Assembly (NCBI GenBank): GCA_017454375.1 | Contig: JAFTDB010000031.1 | Coordinates: 117,871-181,870, forward strand | DNA length: 64,000 nucleotides | Origin: Acholeplasmatales bacterium | GTDB lineage: Bacteria; Bacillota_I; Bacilli_A; Acholeplasmatales; Anaeroplasmataceae | Direction: 5' to 3' | Shown: positions 15,851 through 27,500 of the stretch, one piece after another | Numbering within the stretch: the first letter of the stretch is position 1 | Layout of the letters: every line of letters starts with the position of its first letter | Notes under the pieces: model-generated | Told to the model about the DNA's origin: nothing | Database searches by the model: none | Seen by the model: the letters and a program-made list of their open reading frames with translations, nothing else | Made by a program: the position numbers and the translations under genes

Positions 15851-17788
15851 ATGCCTGAGGTTAGCAATTATACTGATGAGTCAATAACAGTCCTAGAAGG
15901 CCTAGAACACGTTAGAAAACGTCCTGGTATGTATATTGGTTCAACAGATGAAAGAGGCCTACACCATCTAGTATGGGAAATAGTAGATAACTCTATAGAT
16001 GAAGCATTAGCTGGCTACGGTAAAGAAATAGTCGTAACTATTAACGAGGACAATTCCATTACAGTTGAAGACAGTGGTAGAGGTGTACCATGTGGTATGC
16101 ACCCAACTGGCAAAAACACAATGGAAATCATTTATACAAAACTTAACGCTGGTGGTAAATTTGGTGGTTCTACATATAAGACATCTGGTGGTCTACACGG
16201 TGTTGGTGCGTCTGTAGTTAACGCATTATCATCTCATATGACAGTTACATCATTCCGTGATGGAAAGATCCATGAGATTCATTTCTCTGATGGTGGTAAG
16301 AATGTATCAAAAGTAGAATGCCTTGGTGAGACTAGAAGAACAGGTACAACAGTTACATTTAAACCAGATCCAGAGGTTTTTACAACAACTGTATATAATT
16401 ATGAAACAATAAAGACAAGAATTAGAGAAAGTGCCTTCTTAATTAAGAACTTAAAGATGACACTTAAGGATAAGAGAAGTAATAAGTCTGAATCATTTAT
16501 GTATGAATCAGGTATTTCTGAATATGTAGCATTCCTAACAACTGGTAAAAAGCCACTTCATAATGTTGCCTACTTTGAAGGTGAATACAATGTTGTGGAT
16601 GAACAAACTGGTACTTCAAGTCCAATTGAAGTAGAGGTTGCCTTACAATTTATCGATTCTTATTCAGAGACTACTGTATCATTTGTTAATAACGTTAAAA
16701 CAGGTGATGGTGGTACTCATGAAACAGGATTTAGAACAGCTTTGACAAAGGTGTTCAATGACTATGCTCATAAGAATAGACTAATTAGAGATAATGTACA
16801 ACTAGAGGGTACTGATATTCGTGCTGGCTTAACATCTGTAATCTCTGTTAGAGTTGGTGAAAAGCTTTTGGAATTTGAAGGCCAAACTAAGGGTAAGCTA
16901 GGTACACCTGCCGCTAAAACAGCAGTAGAAAGTGTTTTATCTGATAAGCTAGGATTTTTCCTAATGGAAAATAAGGATCTTGCTGAAACATTAGTTAAGA
17001 AGGCTTTAAGAGAGGCTGAATCTCGTGCTGCCGCTAGAAAGGCACGTGAACAAGCTCGTTTAGATAAGAAAGAAAAGGGCGAAAGAAATATTTCAGATAA
17101 GTTCGCTCCAGCAAGTGAAAAGAATAAAGAAATCAATGAATTATACCTAGTAGAGGGTGACTCTGCCGGTGGATCTGCTAAAAATGGTAGAGATAGAAAA
17201 TTCCAGGCAATACTACCTCTTCGTGGTAAGGTATTAAATACTGAAAAGGCATCTGCTGATAGTGCACTTAAAAATGAAGAAATTTCTACTATGATCTACA
17301 CAATTGGTGCTGATTATGGTATCAACTTTGATTTAAAGAAATGTAACTATAAAAAGATTATCATCATGACCGATGCCGATGATGATGGTGCTCATATTCA
17401 AGTATTGTTATTAACATTCTTCTTTAGATATATGCGTCCACTTGTTGAGGATGGTCGTATCTATCTAGCATTACCACCACTATTTAAGATTACTAAGCGT
17501 GGTAAGAAAGAAGAAATAGTTTACGCATGGACTAATGAAGAAAAGGATAGAATACTATCTGAATGTAAATGTGAAACTATTTTACAACGTTACAAAGGTC
17601 TTGGTGAAATGAATCCAGACCAACTTTGGGAAACAACTATGAATCCTGAAACTCGTTCTTTGGTAAGAGTATCAATAGATGATTTAGCAGAAGCAGAAAA
17701 TCAAGTAGAAGTATTAATGGGTAATGATCCTACAAGACGTAGAGATTGGCTTGAAAATCACGTATCATTCACCCTAGAGGAGGAATAA
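15851..17788 (+). CDS. parE: DNA topoisomerase IV subunit B
   Basis: ATPase subunit of topoisomerase IV, which decatenates daughter chromosomes. The 645-residue protein has the GHKL ATPase start (SITVLEGLEHVRKRPGMYIGSTDERGLHHLVWEIVDNSIDEALAG), the lid YKTSGGLHGVGASVVNALS, and the TOPRIM segment ELYLVEGDSAGGSAKNGRDRKFQAILPLRGKVLN followed by IIIMTDADDDGAHI. ParE and GyrB are close relatives. I call ParE because the partner gene, starting one base after the stop, has clear ParC features. The promoter lies about 40 bp upstream. Confidence 0.9.
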   Translation: MPEVSNYTDESITVLEGLEHVRKRPGMYIGSTDERGLHHLVWEIVDNSIDEALAGYGKEIVVTINEDNSITVEDSGRGVPCGMHPTGKNTMEIIYTKLNAGGKFGGSTYKTSGGLHGVGASVVNALSSHMTVTSFRDGKIHEIHFSDGGKNVSKVECLGETRRTGTTVTFKPDPEVFTTTVYNYETIKTRIRESAFLIKNLKMTLKDKRSNKSESFMYESGISEYVAFLTTGKKPLHNVAYFEGEYNVVDEQTGTSSPIEVEVALQFIDSYSETTVSFVNNVKTGDGGTHETGFRTALTKVFNDYAHKNRLIRDNVQLEGTDIRAGLTSVISVRVGEKLLEFEGQTKGKLGTPAAKTAVESVLSDKLGFFLMENKDLAETLVKKALREAESRAAARKAREQARLDKKEKGERNISDKFAPASEKNKEINELYLVEGDSAGGSAKNGRDRKFQAILPLRGKVLNTEKASADSALKNEEISTMIYTIGADYGINFDLKKCNYKKIIIMTDADDDGAHIQVLLLTFFFRYMRPLVEDGRIYLALPPLFKITKRGKKEEIVYAWTNEEKDRILSECKCETILQRYKGLGEMNPDQLWETTMNPETRSLVRVSIDDLAEAENQVEVLMGNDPTRRRDWLENHVSFTLEEE

Positions 17789-17789
17789 T

Positions 17790-20522
17790 ATGGCTAAAGA
17801 TTTAAAAGCAAAATTAGACATGTTTTTAGCTGAAAAATTCCAAGAGCTAAGACTTGAAGATGCGATTGGTGATCGTTTTGGTAGATATTCTAAATATATC
17901 ATCCAAGAGCGTGCAATCCCTGATATTAGAGATGGTTTAAAGCCAGTACAACGCCGTATCCTTTATGGTATGCATACTATGAAGGTAACATCAACTGCTC
18001 CTTATAAAAAGAGTGCTAGAATTGTCGGTGAAGTAATGGGTAAATATCACCCACATGGTGATAGCTCAATTTACGAAGCTTTAGTAAGAATGAGCCAAAG
18101 CTGGAAGATGGGTGTACCACTAATTGACATGCATGGTAACAACGGTTCAATTGATGGTGATGGCCCTGCGGCTATGCGTTATACTGAAACTCGTTTATCT
18201 AAGAATGCTGAATTCTTATTACAGGATATCGATAAAAATACAGTTCCTTTCATCCCTAACTTCGATGATGAGGAAGTAGAACCTACAGTATTACCTGCCA
18301 AATTTCCTAACCTACTTGTTAATGGTGCTATGGGTATTTCATCAGGTTATGCTACATATATCCCTACACATAACTTAAATGAAGTTATAAACGCTACAAT
18401 AGCTCGTATTAATAATCCTAATATGACTATTGATGAGCTACTTGAAATAATGCCAGGTCCTGACTTCCCTACAGGTGGTCTTGTAATGGGCAAGGAAGCG
18501 ATTAGAGAGGCTTTCTTAACTGGTAGTGGTGCAGTTACTATTCGTTCTAAATATCACTTAGAAGACGCGCCAAATGGCTGTAAGAGAATAATCATTGATG
18601 AGATTCCATATGATACATTTAAATCAAAAACTGTAGCTCGTATGGAACAACTAAGAATGGATGGTAAGGTACCTGATGTATCAGAGGTAAGAGATGAATC
18701 AGGTAGAGATGGTCTTCGTATTGCTATCGATTTAAAAAAGAATGGTAATGCTGATGCAATTATCAATTATTTCTTCAAAAATACTGACCTACAAATCAAC
18801 TGTAACTACAATATGGTTGCCATCTGTAACCGTAGACCAATGCGTGTTGGTGTAATTCCAATCATTGATGCTTATATCGAGCACCAAAAGGATGTTATTA
18901 CAAATAGAACTAACTTTATCCTAGCTAAGGATAAGAAGAGACTTCACATTGTTGAAGGCTTAATGAAAATGCTAGATGTTACTGATGAGGTTATTCATAT
19001 CATCCGTAACTCTAAAAACAAACAAGACTCAATTGAAAATTTAATGTCTAAATTTGGCTTCTCTGATTTACAAGCTGAAGCAATCGTTATGATGCGTCTA
19101 TATTCATTATCTCATCAAGATATTGAAAAACTAGAAGCTGAATTTAAAGAATTAAATGATGATATCGCACTTTGTGAAAAAATTTTATCTAGTGAAAAAG
19201 AACTTCTTAAGGTTATTAAGAAGGAATTGTCTGATCTTAATAATACAATTGTATGTCCTAGAAGAAGTGAAATTAGTGATGAAGAATCACAAATCAAGAT
19301 TGATGAAACAGAGCTTATTTCTAAAGAACAAACAATCGTATCAATTTCTCGTGAAGGTTATTTAAAGAGATGTAATTTAAAATCATTTAATAAATCAAGT
19401 GTTAATGCTTTAAAGGAAAATGACTCAATCATGTATCTAAAGGAAGTATCTACACTTGATACATTATTGATTTTTACTAACTTAGGTAACTATGTATACT
19501 TACCAGTATACAAGATTCCTGAGGTGAAGATGAAGGATGTTGGTTCATTCATTTCATCTTTAGTAGCTGTAAATCCTAATGAGAAATTTGTTGGTGTATT
19601 TGCGATAAGTGACTTTAAACAATCAGCAAGTTTTGTTTTAGTTACTAAAAAAGGTCTAATGAAGCAAACTATGCTACAAGATTTTGAGGTACAACGCTAT
19701 TCTAAGGCCGTTAGAGCGATGAAAGTGGCTGATGATGAGTTAGTATCCGTTGACCTAATAAAAGACCCATTAGAAGTGATTGTATTCACTAAGAATGCAG
19801 AAGCATTACGTTTCCGTGCTAGTGATGTATCACTATATGGTACAGCCGCATCTGGTGTTAGATCTATTAATCTAAAACCTAATGATGAAGTAGTATCTGT
19901 AATCTATTGTAATAAGAATGATGATTTCTTGTTACTTACAAATAGAAATACAATTAAACGTATGAAGGTAACTGATTTATTATTATCTAAGCGTAGTAGA
20001 GCAGGTACTCAAGTAATTAAGAAATTAAAGTCTAATCCTTATTTAGTCTTAAAGGCTATTAAGATGACACCTAACCAATATAAAGAAAATGTTAAGGTTC
20101 ATGTAATTTATCAAAATGGTAATGATGATATTGATGCATTCTCACTTAAATATAATGTAAGTGATGCAGGTAGAACATTATCACCAGATAATCTAGAACT
20201 TAAGCATCCAGTAAGCCTTGCGATATCAGCTCCATCTAAAGAAGATGATGCAGTATCTGCAGATTATTTAGTAGAGGTTAGAACAGATTTATTCTCAGAA
20301 AACTTTGGTATAGAAGATGAAAAACCACTAGGCTCATCCAAAACTACTGTATTTGATGATTTAGCTGATATATTAAAGAATGAACAAGCTAAATCATTAC
20401 CAAAAGAGGAAGTAGTAAATCCAACAATCGAAGAAGTAAAAGAGGAAGAACCAGAACCTCAAAAAGAAATAAAGTATAAAAAGATTTCTTTATTTGATGA
20501 TGAGGAAGATAATAATTTCTAA
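17790..20522 (+). CDS. parC: DNA topoisomerase IV subunit A
   Basis: The DNA-cleaving subunit, 910 residues. The N-terminal winged-helix/tower part reads LEDAIGDRFGRYSKYIIQERAIPDIRDGLKPVQRRILYGM. It is followed by HPHGDSSIYEALVRMSQSWKMGVPLIDMHGNNGSIDGDGPAAMRYTETRLS, where the active-site tyrosine is in MRYTE. The IDMHGNNGSIDGD wording is typical of ParC rather than GyrA. The C-terminal part forms beta-propeller-like repeats and then an acidic, proline-rich tail (EEVKEEEPEPQKEIKYKKISLFDDEEDNNF), making it about 100 residues longer than common ParC. Good AGAGGAGGAA before the ATG; a terminator follows. Confidence 0.92.
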   Translation: MAKDLKAKLDMFLAEKFQELRLEDAIGDRFGRYSKYIIQERAIPDIRDGLKPVQRRILYGMHTMKVTSTAPYKKSARIVGEVMGKYHPHGDSSIYEALVRMSQSWKMGVPLIDMHGNNGSIDGDGPAAMRYTETRLSKNAEFLLQDIDKNTVPFIPNFDDEEVEPTVLPAKFPNLLVNGAMGISSGYATYIPTHNLNEVINATIARINNPNMTIDELLEIMPGPDFPTGGLVMGKEAIREAFLTGSGAVTIRSKYHLEDAPNGCKRIIIDEIPYDTFKSKTVARMEQLRMDGKVPDVSEVRDESGRDGLRIAIDLKKNGNADAIINYFFKNTDLQINCNYNMVAICNRRPMRVGVIPIIDAYIEHQKDVITNRTNFILAKDKKRLHIVEGLMKMLDVTDEVIHIIRNSKNKQDSIENLMSKFGFSDLQAEAIVMMRLYSLSHQDIEKLEAEFKELNDDIALCEKILSSEKELLKVIKKELSDLNNTIVCPRRSEISDEESQIKIDETELISKEQTIVSISREGYLKRCNLKSFNKSSVNALKENDSIMYLKEVSTLDTLLIFTNLGNYVYLPVYKIPEVKMKDVGSFISSLVAVNPNEKFVGVFAISDFKQSASFVLVTKKGLMKQTMLQDFEVQRYSKAVRAMKVADDELVSVDLIKDPLEVIVFTKNAEALRFRASDVSLYGTAASGVRSINLKPNDEVVSVIYCNKNDDFLLLTNRNTIKRMKVTDLLLSKRSRAGTQVIKKLKSNPYLVLKAIKMTPNQYKENVKVHVIYQNGNDDIDAFSLKYNVSDAGRTLSPDNLELKHPVSLAISAPSKEDDAVSADYLVEVRTDLFSENFGIEDEKPLGSSKTTVFDDLADILKNEQAKSLPKEEVVNPTIEEVKEEEPEPQKEIKYKKISLFDDEEDNNF

Positions 20523-20535
20523 TACAAATATATAA

Positions 20536-20565
20536 GGAAGTAGTTAACGCTACTTTCTTTTTTTT
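20536..20565 (+). terminator. Terminator of parE-parC
   Basis: Eight-base-pair stem GGAAGTAG / CTACTTTC (20536-20543 with 20550-20557, one G-T pair) followed by eight T. Confidence 0.8.
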
Positions 20566-20570
20566 ATGCC

Positions 20571-20609
20571 AAAAGAAAAAGCAAGGATGCCTTACGGCAG
20601 AGCCTTGCT
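20571..20609 (-). repeat. 39-bp palindromic direct repeat, copy 1 (terminator of the DUF2442 gene)
   Basis: Matches 21445-21483 at 38 of 39 positions. Arms GCAAGG / CCTTGC enclose an inner GCC-TTAC-GGC hairpin with unequal bulges (AT on one side, AGAG on the other). On the minus strand the hairpin runs into a T run, so it also serves as a terminator for the DUF4160-DUF2442 transcript. Confidence 0.85.
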
Positions 20610-20684
20610 GTATCATTTTTATCAAAATTTTAAAATTTCTTTAATTATTAAGAGGTTTTATGCCAATTTTTATCAACATATAGT

Positions 20685-21116
20685 CTAAGATTTAGGTTCG
20701 CCATATTCGCGAACCATTGCCTCCATGGTAATAACCCATTGATTGCCAAACTTGGATACATCCTTACCAACTAAGAACTTTCCATAAGAAATGGCTTTTC
20801 TTAATGTACTTTCGTTTAATCCCCATAACTGGGTAGCATCTGTGAATGCAAGTAGACCATCAAATTTAGATTTGATAGTTTTACCATTATAGAATAATTC
20901 ATCACAAGATAAATCAATTTCACTGTTCCAAATTATTCCATATCCACCTATATCTACTTTAACCTTATAGAATAAGTTATTATCCTTTAATTTATTAAAT
21001 ATAGGTATTTTAGTAAATAATGGATTTACATCATATTCTTTTGTAATACCTTCACAGAAGACCGCAATTAATTTGTAGTCATCTATTGGAGTAATTGATC
21101 TTACCTTATGAAACAT
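20685..21116 (-). CDS. DUF2442 protein fused to a helix-turn-helix domain
   Basis: The 143-residue protein has a DUF2442 domain in the first 80 residues (MFHKVRSITPIDDYKLIAVFCEGITKEYDVNPLF, then GGYGIIWNSEIDLSCDELFYNG). A C-terminal helix-turn-helix-like segment follows: FTDATQLWGLNESTLRKAISYGKFLVGKDVSKFGNQWVITMEAMVREYG. DUF2442 genes commonly sit beside DUF4160 genes, as here (12-bp gap), and the pair is often suspected to be toxin-antitoxin-like, but no activity is proven to my knowledge. The DNA-binding tail would suit it as the autoregulating partner. The pair has its own promoter and is bracketed by two 39-bp repeats, as if inserted as a unit. Confidence 0.8.
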   Translation of the reverse strand: MFHKVRSITPIDDYKLIAVFCEGITKEYDVNPLFTKIPIFNKLKDNNLFYKVKVDIGGYGIIWNSEIDLSCDELFYNGKTIKSKFDGLLAFTDATQLWGLNESTLRKAISYGKFLVGKDVSKFGNQWVITMEAMVREYGEPKS

Positions 21117-21128
21117 ATATGTTACCTC

Positions 21129-21383
21129 CTATTCTAATGGCTCAAGATGCTTAAGAGTTTGTGTATTCCACATTTCTAGTAATTCTTTTTGGTGTAGTTT
21201 TACCCACTCAATGACTAATGATTTTGCTTTAGGTGGGACACCACCAGATAATGTGGAAAAGTCAATTAACGATATAGCAATAATATAGTTTTGATATATC
21301 GCATGTATATGTGGTGGATTATGTTCACCAGGTAGAAAGTACATTCGGATTATTATGCCATAGAATCTTGTTATTTCTGGCAT
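21129..21383 (-). CDS. DUF4160 protein
   Basis: The 84-residue protein is a typical full-length DUF4160: MPEITRFYGIIIRMYFLPGEHNPPHIHAIYQNYIIAISLIDFSTLSGGVPPKAKSLVIEWVKLHQKELLEMW. The HNPPHIHA segment is the family hallmark. The frame is open further upstream, but the ATG at 21383 has GGAGGAATA just before it and starts the conserved domain, so the longer version is rejected. It is the first gene of a two-gene transcript with the DUF2442-HTH gene. Function is unknown; a toxin-like role is a common guess only. Confidence 0.85.
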   Translation of the reverse strand: MPEITRFYGIIIRMYFLPGEHNPPHIHAIYQNYIIAISLIDFSTLSGGVPPKAKSLVIEWVKLHQKELLEMWNTQTLKHLEPLE

Positions 21384-21403
21384 ATTCTTATTCCTCCAAT
21401 AAT

Positions 21404-21432
21404 ATAATATCACAAAGTCGTGATAGAAGCAA
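21404..21432 (-). promoter_or_regulatory. Promoter of the DUF4160-DUF2442 pair with an inverted repeat in the spacer
   Basis: On the minus strand TTGCTT (21432-21427), a 17-bp spacer and TATTAT (21409-21404). The spacer holds the inverted repeat TATCAC-6-GTGATA (21408-21413 with 21420-21425), a good position for an autorepressor. Confidence 0.6.
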
Positions 21433-21444
21433 TAGAGATATGAT

Positions 21445-21483
21445 AAAAGTAAAAGCAAGGATGCCTTACGGCAGAGCCTTGCT
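21445..21483 (-). repeat. 39-bp palindromic direct repeat, copy 2 (terminator of the giant gene)
   Basis: Second copy of the 20571-20609 repeat, one mismatch. It lies 27 bp past the stop of the giant surface-protein gene on the minus strand and ends in TTTTACTTTT, so it acts as that gene's terminator. Confidence 0.85.
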
Positions 21484-21510
21484 AAATAACATTGATTTAT
21501 GGATAATTTG

Positions 21511-24500
21511 TTAATCATCAAAACCCCAATTGCTTGTTGCTAGTTCATATAATCCTTGTGAAATCCATTTTCCTTTCCATGTTTGGTACCAATCTACATT
21601 TTTATCTAATATCCAATTTGTTGACGAATAAGGTGTATGAGAATTTGTATCGTTGTAATCATCATTTCCTACTAGGAGTATTTCACCAGAAGATGCACTC
21701 TCATAGTATTTATTTTGTGTGTCTGAACGTTTAAATATAATCTTGTCACATTCATAAGTTATATAGAATTGCATAACTTTTCCTTGATTATCAGTTTTAT
21801 AATATAACTTTAAATCTTCTAGATGTGTTGAATCAGTATATAACTTAATAGTGACATGTTCCCACTCAAATGTTGACCAATAACCACCTTGTCCATCATT
21901 TATTCTAAATCCAACTTTTCTTTCAATTGACCAATCATTTGCATTCTTAGTCAACTTATAAATACCACTTGTAGTTAGTAGATTATAAGTCTCTTTACCA
22001 GTTGTTTCTAATCCTGATTTACCTAATAGATGTGTACCACTATAGATAGTTTGTACTGAGATAGTTAAATCATCAGCAGGAGTAGAATAATACATAGTTG
22101 AATCAACTAATAATACGTTAGATGAAGCATATTTAGCATATACGCTCATTGCCACTGTAACTGTATCTAGATTAGTTACTAGAGTTTCATAAGTGCTTTC
22201 TAAGTACCAACCAACAAATACATAATTAGTTTCTAATGTATTGTGTTCAGTTTGCCATGTTGTCACTTCACTAGATAGAAGAGTAGCTCCACTACTATAT
22301 GTCTTTGTAAAGTTTTCACCAGTTACAGCACTTGTAGTTGGATAATAGAATGTTACTTCATATTTCCAAATTGCGAATAACTCTAAATCGGCAAGTAAGT
22401 TAGAAACAGATTGGCCATCAGTATAAGCTGTACCATTACCATCAGCAGAAGTATTCCAACCACTAAATACCATACCAGTATTTGTGAATGTATTTGCAGT
22501 TAATGCTTTGGCAACTTCATCATATGTTACTGATAATGGAGCCATCACTTGTTCACCATCAGCACCATTCTTATTAAATGTTACTGTGTAAGTATTTGCT
22601 GTCCACTTCGCCCAGAATTCTACATTTGTTTTTTCTGTAGTAGAAATAGTAGTAAATGCAGAACCTGTTAATCCATTATTATCATACCATCCACCAAATG
22701 TATATCCTGTTCTAGTTATATCAGTTGGTAATGTAGCACCAACACCGTAAGTATATGATGTTACATTTCCTGAATTAATAGTACCAGAATTTGTATTTAA
22801 TGTTACTGTATATTCATTAGGTGTTGCTGTACCAATATTAGCTGCTAGGATTACACCATTTTCATCATTTCTTGTGAAGTTAGTACCATTTAATACTAGG
22901 CTTCCTTGTGCATTTTGTGAGAATGAATAACCATCTGTTACAACGACTGTGTAATATAATGTGCTACCAAATTCAGCTTTGTTGCTTTCAGTTAAAGCAT
23001 TAACACGTTCACTGTCTGTAAACCAGTCTATTGTTACATAAGAGATTGATTCAGCAATTAAGAAGTATTTGTTTGTAGTTTCACTAAATGTAGCAGTATA
23101 AGTTGCATCAGCAGTAGCTGTAACAACTTCAGGGGTCCAACCATTATGAACATATGTGTATTGGATATCTGCTGCCTTTGTAGGAGTTTCACCAGTGTAT
23201 GTTGGAAGATTTCCATAGTTTACTGTGTCAGTATCTAATGTTGTATCACCATTTTTCCAAGTTATTGTGAATGTATCGATTGCCCATTTTGCATAAAGAT
23301 TTACTGTTGCTTCATCTGTAGCAGTAAGATTCGAAACTTCTTGTCCATTTGTATATGCAACTGCGCCATCATATGTTGTAGCCCAGCCTAAGAAATGATA
23401 GCCAGTGCTTTCAAATGCATTTGCAGTTAAGTTTTGAGCAACATCATATGTGAAGTCTTGATCTGCCATTTCGCCTGAAGTAGAACCATTTCCATTGAAT
23501 TTTACTTTATATGTATTAACTGTCCAGTGTGCATAATATGCATTACCATCACTTTCTACTTTAGCAGTAGTATCAACTAAATCACCAGCTTCAGCAAGTG
23601 TATACCATCCAGCGAATGTATAGCCAGTTCTTGTAACAGTTGGTGCATATGTACTTAATGCTTCAGTTGTTGTTTTGTCATAATATGCAACTCTTGTTAC
23701 ACCGCCTTCATAATTTTCTACGAATGATACGGAATATTTTTCAATCCATACCGCAGTAAGAGTCATAGTTGCATCAGTTTGATAATTTCTTAATGAATTA
23801 CCAACACCATCATAATATTCAACATCAGCATTCTTGTAGCCAGCGAATGCATAACCAGTTCTTGTTGGTAGAACCTCTATTTCAGGCATTGCTTGATTAT
23901 ATGTAGCTGTAACTGAAGTAGTATAAGTGTTAGTTGCATCAGGAGCTGATAGAGTTATTGTATAAGTCTTTGCACTCCATTTAGCAAATAGAGTTAGATT
24001 AGCAGTTAATGTGATTTCTGCTTCAGTAACATAATCAGTTCCAGTGCCATCAGCAGAAGTGTTCCATCCAGCAAATATATATCCTGTTTTTGCAAGTGAG
24101 CCAGAATTTGTAGCTGTATTACCTGAAACCATTACTTGATTAGCAGGAGCTGTACCAGATTCAGCATTATTAGCATTATAAGATAATATTGCATTTATTG
24201 TGAAATTCTTTGTAATTGAAACACCATTATAATCATCAGTGCCTGTAACACTTAATGTTACGGTATAAACACCTGCGTTAGTAGCAGAACCATCAGTTAA
24301 TGTTACTTCACCAAATGTTGAAGCTATACCAGTAAGTGAATATGTTAATTCGTTACCAGTCCAGTTAACTACTTGATTATCTGCACCTGTAATTGTGTTT
24401 GCTGTGTATTTTTCAATAGTAATAGTTGTTGTATTTACATTTGGAAGTATATAGTTGTCAGATTTAGTACCAGTTAATGATGCAGCAGTAATAGTATGAT

Positions 24501-27500
24501 TTCCAGCTGTTGTACCACTGCCTGTAACATTTATTCCTATTTCGTCATTATTTACCATTCCAGTAGCAGTAGCAGTTAATGTATGTGATTGACCATCATA
24601 AGTGAATGTTGATGGTGTAGACCATGTGATACCAACTACTTTTCTTTCAACTGTTAGATTTCCTTCTACAAATGTTATGTTGTAGTTATTTGATGTTAAA
24701 CCACTTGGAGTAATCTTAAATTGATTACCAACATTACCATATTGAGTATAAGTGTATTCAAATTGTAATGTTCCACCTAAAACAGAAGAATTTTCAGTGC
24801 CAACAAACCCTGAATATGTTACTCCATTGTTTGTTGGATTATATGTTGGTGCATCACCATATGTTATTGTATGATCTTTTGCTGTAATCGTTAATGATGC
24901 TGCAACAATATGATATGTATGTGATAATTCTGTAACTGAAGTAACTGCGTAATTAGTTTCATCTATTAAAGCAGCTGTTGCTGTATATTCACCAACATTT
25001 GTGAATGTGCTTGGTGAAATATTAGTAATTGTTAAAGCAATATCATCTGTATCTGCAGCATTTCTATGTTTAGCAGAAACAGAAGAAGATTGAGTTGTAC
25101 CATTATATGTAAGTGTATCATCAGACCATACGAGTGTTACATATTTCTTAGTAATATTGAAATGCTTAATTAACTCACCATCATAATTGCTAGCACCAGT
25201 GATAGTTACTGTAGCTTGACCAGCATTTGTATTATTTTGGTAGGTGATTGTGTAATCAGTACCATCTACTAATAATGTTTCACCAAAATGAACTGTTACA
25301 GGTTCTATAGCTGAACCAGTATAAGTCACAGCTTCTAGTCCACCTACAACTATAGAAGCATTTGTTAAATTAGTATACCAAGTTGCTGTTATAGTTTTAT
25401 TTATAAGTGGCATAGTAGTAGGGATTGCTTCACCCCATTCTTTAAATGTATAACCATCTTTTGTAGGATTAGATGGTGCTACAATAGGCATACCATAACC
25501 TAGTTCAATTGTTTGGTAAGTTGTATCAGCATCTTTCTTTAATGTAATTGTATGAGTGTACACAGCTTGAGTAACTGTAACATTATCCCAATCAATATTA
25601 TCACTATCAAGGATGAAGAAATCTTTTCCTTCTTCAAGAGTTAAGTCACCTGTTTGATTCCATTTAGAATCCCAATTTATTCCACCAGCTGGATTTAATC
25701 TAACAATGATATATCTATCATATTTTTGATTTATGCTAGCTGTGAATATATTCTTACTATTACCGTCAACCTTTGTAAGTTGTTTAAATTCATTCTTTGC
25801 TTGATCCTCATTTATGAATCCATAGATAGCAAATACTGTATCTCTAGATTCATTAGGACCTTTAGTCATCCAATGATCATCAATTTCTACATATAATGTC
25901 TTTAATTCTTCCTCTAGATCTTGATATCCAGAAATATATAGTTTGTAGACATTGTTTGCATATACCTTTAAGTAGATATCAGCTAAAGCACAATTATTAT
26001 GAACTGTTACTACATCATTAGTTAATACTGCATTACCTTCAACTTCAGAAATTACGATTGCATCACCATGTAGGTTGAATGATAATGGATCACCCTTTGT
26101 TAATGCTTGAGCTTCTAGTTCATATTGATGGATACAACCATCAGGTTTATTTGTATCATTCAATGTCATTAAAGTATTACCTAGATAGAATTTATCTTCA
26201 TATCCAGATGCATATACCTTATATGTTCTAGTGTTATTTGATACAAATACCTTTAAGAAGATGTCAGAAGTAGCAGTAGATCTTGCAACAACTGTGTTGT
26301 TATCAAGCTTAACGTTACCTGTAGCTTCTACGATATTAATATTGTTTTCGAAGAATCTGAATGATAATGTATTACCCTTTGTTAATGATTGCGCATTAAC
26401 TTTATATTGTGCATAACATTCATCAGGATGTTCATCAGTTAATGTCATTAGTGTGTTACCTAGATAATACATATCATGGTAACCTGCACCAACAACAGAA
26501 TATGTGTAAGTTCCATTATTTACTGTAATCTTTAAATAAATGTTTACATTAGTTACTGCAGATTTTATTGAAATATGATTGTTGCTATCTTTATCTAAAT
26601 TGTTGCCATCAACATATTCAACACTAACCTCATTTAGTGGAATTTGTGTCCCATTCTTGTAGAATGTTAATCTTGTTCCTGTGTCAGCAGTTAAAGTATA
26701 AGAATATTGGGCATCACCATTGAAGTCATCCATATGTAATGTCATCTCTGTTGGTTCACCATCTCCAACCTTAATTGCATATGTATCAACAAGTGCTATT
26801 TCAATTGCGACAGGAGAAGTGTGGAATGTTACTGTGTAATGACCGGCTTGGTTAACTCTGATGTTTGTAGTATCAGAGCCACCATGTGAATATAATCCAC
26901 TAGCTAAAGCTTGAGTATCTAATTCAGAATAACCATACCAATGTTTGCCATCTACAACTACTTTAATTTCATCATTTCTGTCTAATAATACATTACTAAT
27001 CATGTATACATCTGGATCAGATTCTTGAGATTTAGGTTGTAATGTTAACTTTGTAGCATCAGAAGAAGTCCAACTATTATGATTGCCTTCTAAATCAACT
27101 CTACTAGTTACAGTTACTGTTTGATTCTTTCTTAAGAATGCAACCTTATTTTCAGCAACTATATCTAAATAGATCATGTAGAATGATGCTTCAGGAACTT
27201 TTAGACTATTTCCATCAACTACGAATAGGTTAGCAGAATCAGCTTTCTTACCAACTGATAATGTAGTCATAGTTGTGTAATCCCTAAATGTAATTACACT
27301 ATTCTTAGCTAGAGTTAATGGAATCTCAGTCATTCTCTCATTTGCGTTTTCTGGGTTATTAGTTAACACAACAGCGCTTGTTGTATCACCATCAATAATT
27401 ACTTCGTATAGGTGAGTTGTAGCTACTGGTTCACCAATATAAACGATTAGCTTATTATTTTCTTCCTTTAGATATAATGTGATTGTTCCATTTATTCTTG

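Noticed and set aside
20571..21483. Integron attC sites around the DUF4160/DUF2442 pair
   Set aside because: The palindromes have bulges, but I see no GTTRRRY-type core site and no integron integrase in the window.
21384..21521. Longer N-terminus for the DUF4160 protein
   Set aside because: The added 46 residues would cover the promoter and the 39-bp repeat. The conserved domain begins at the ATG at 21383, which has its own GGAGGA.
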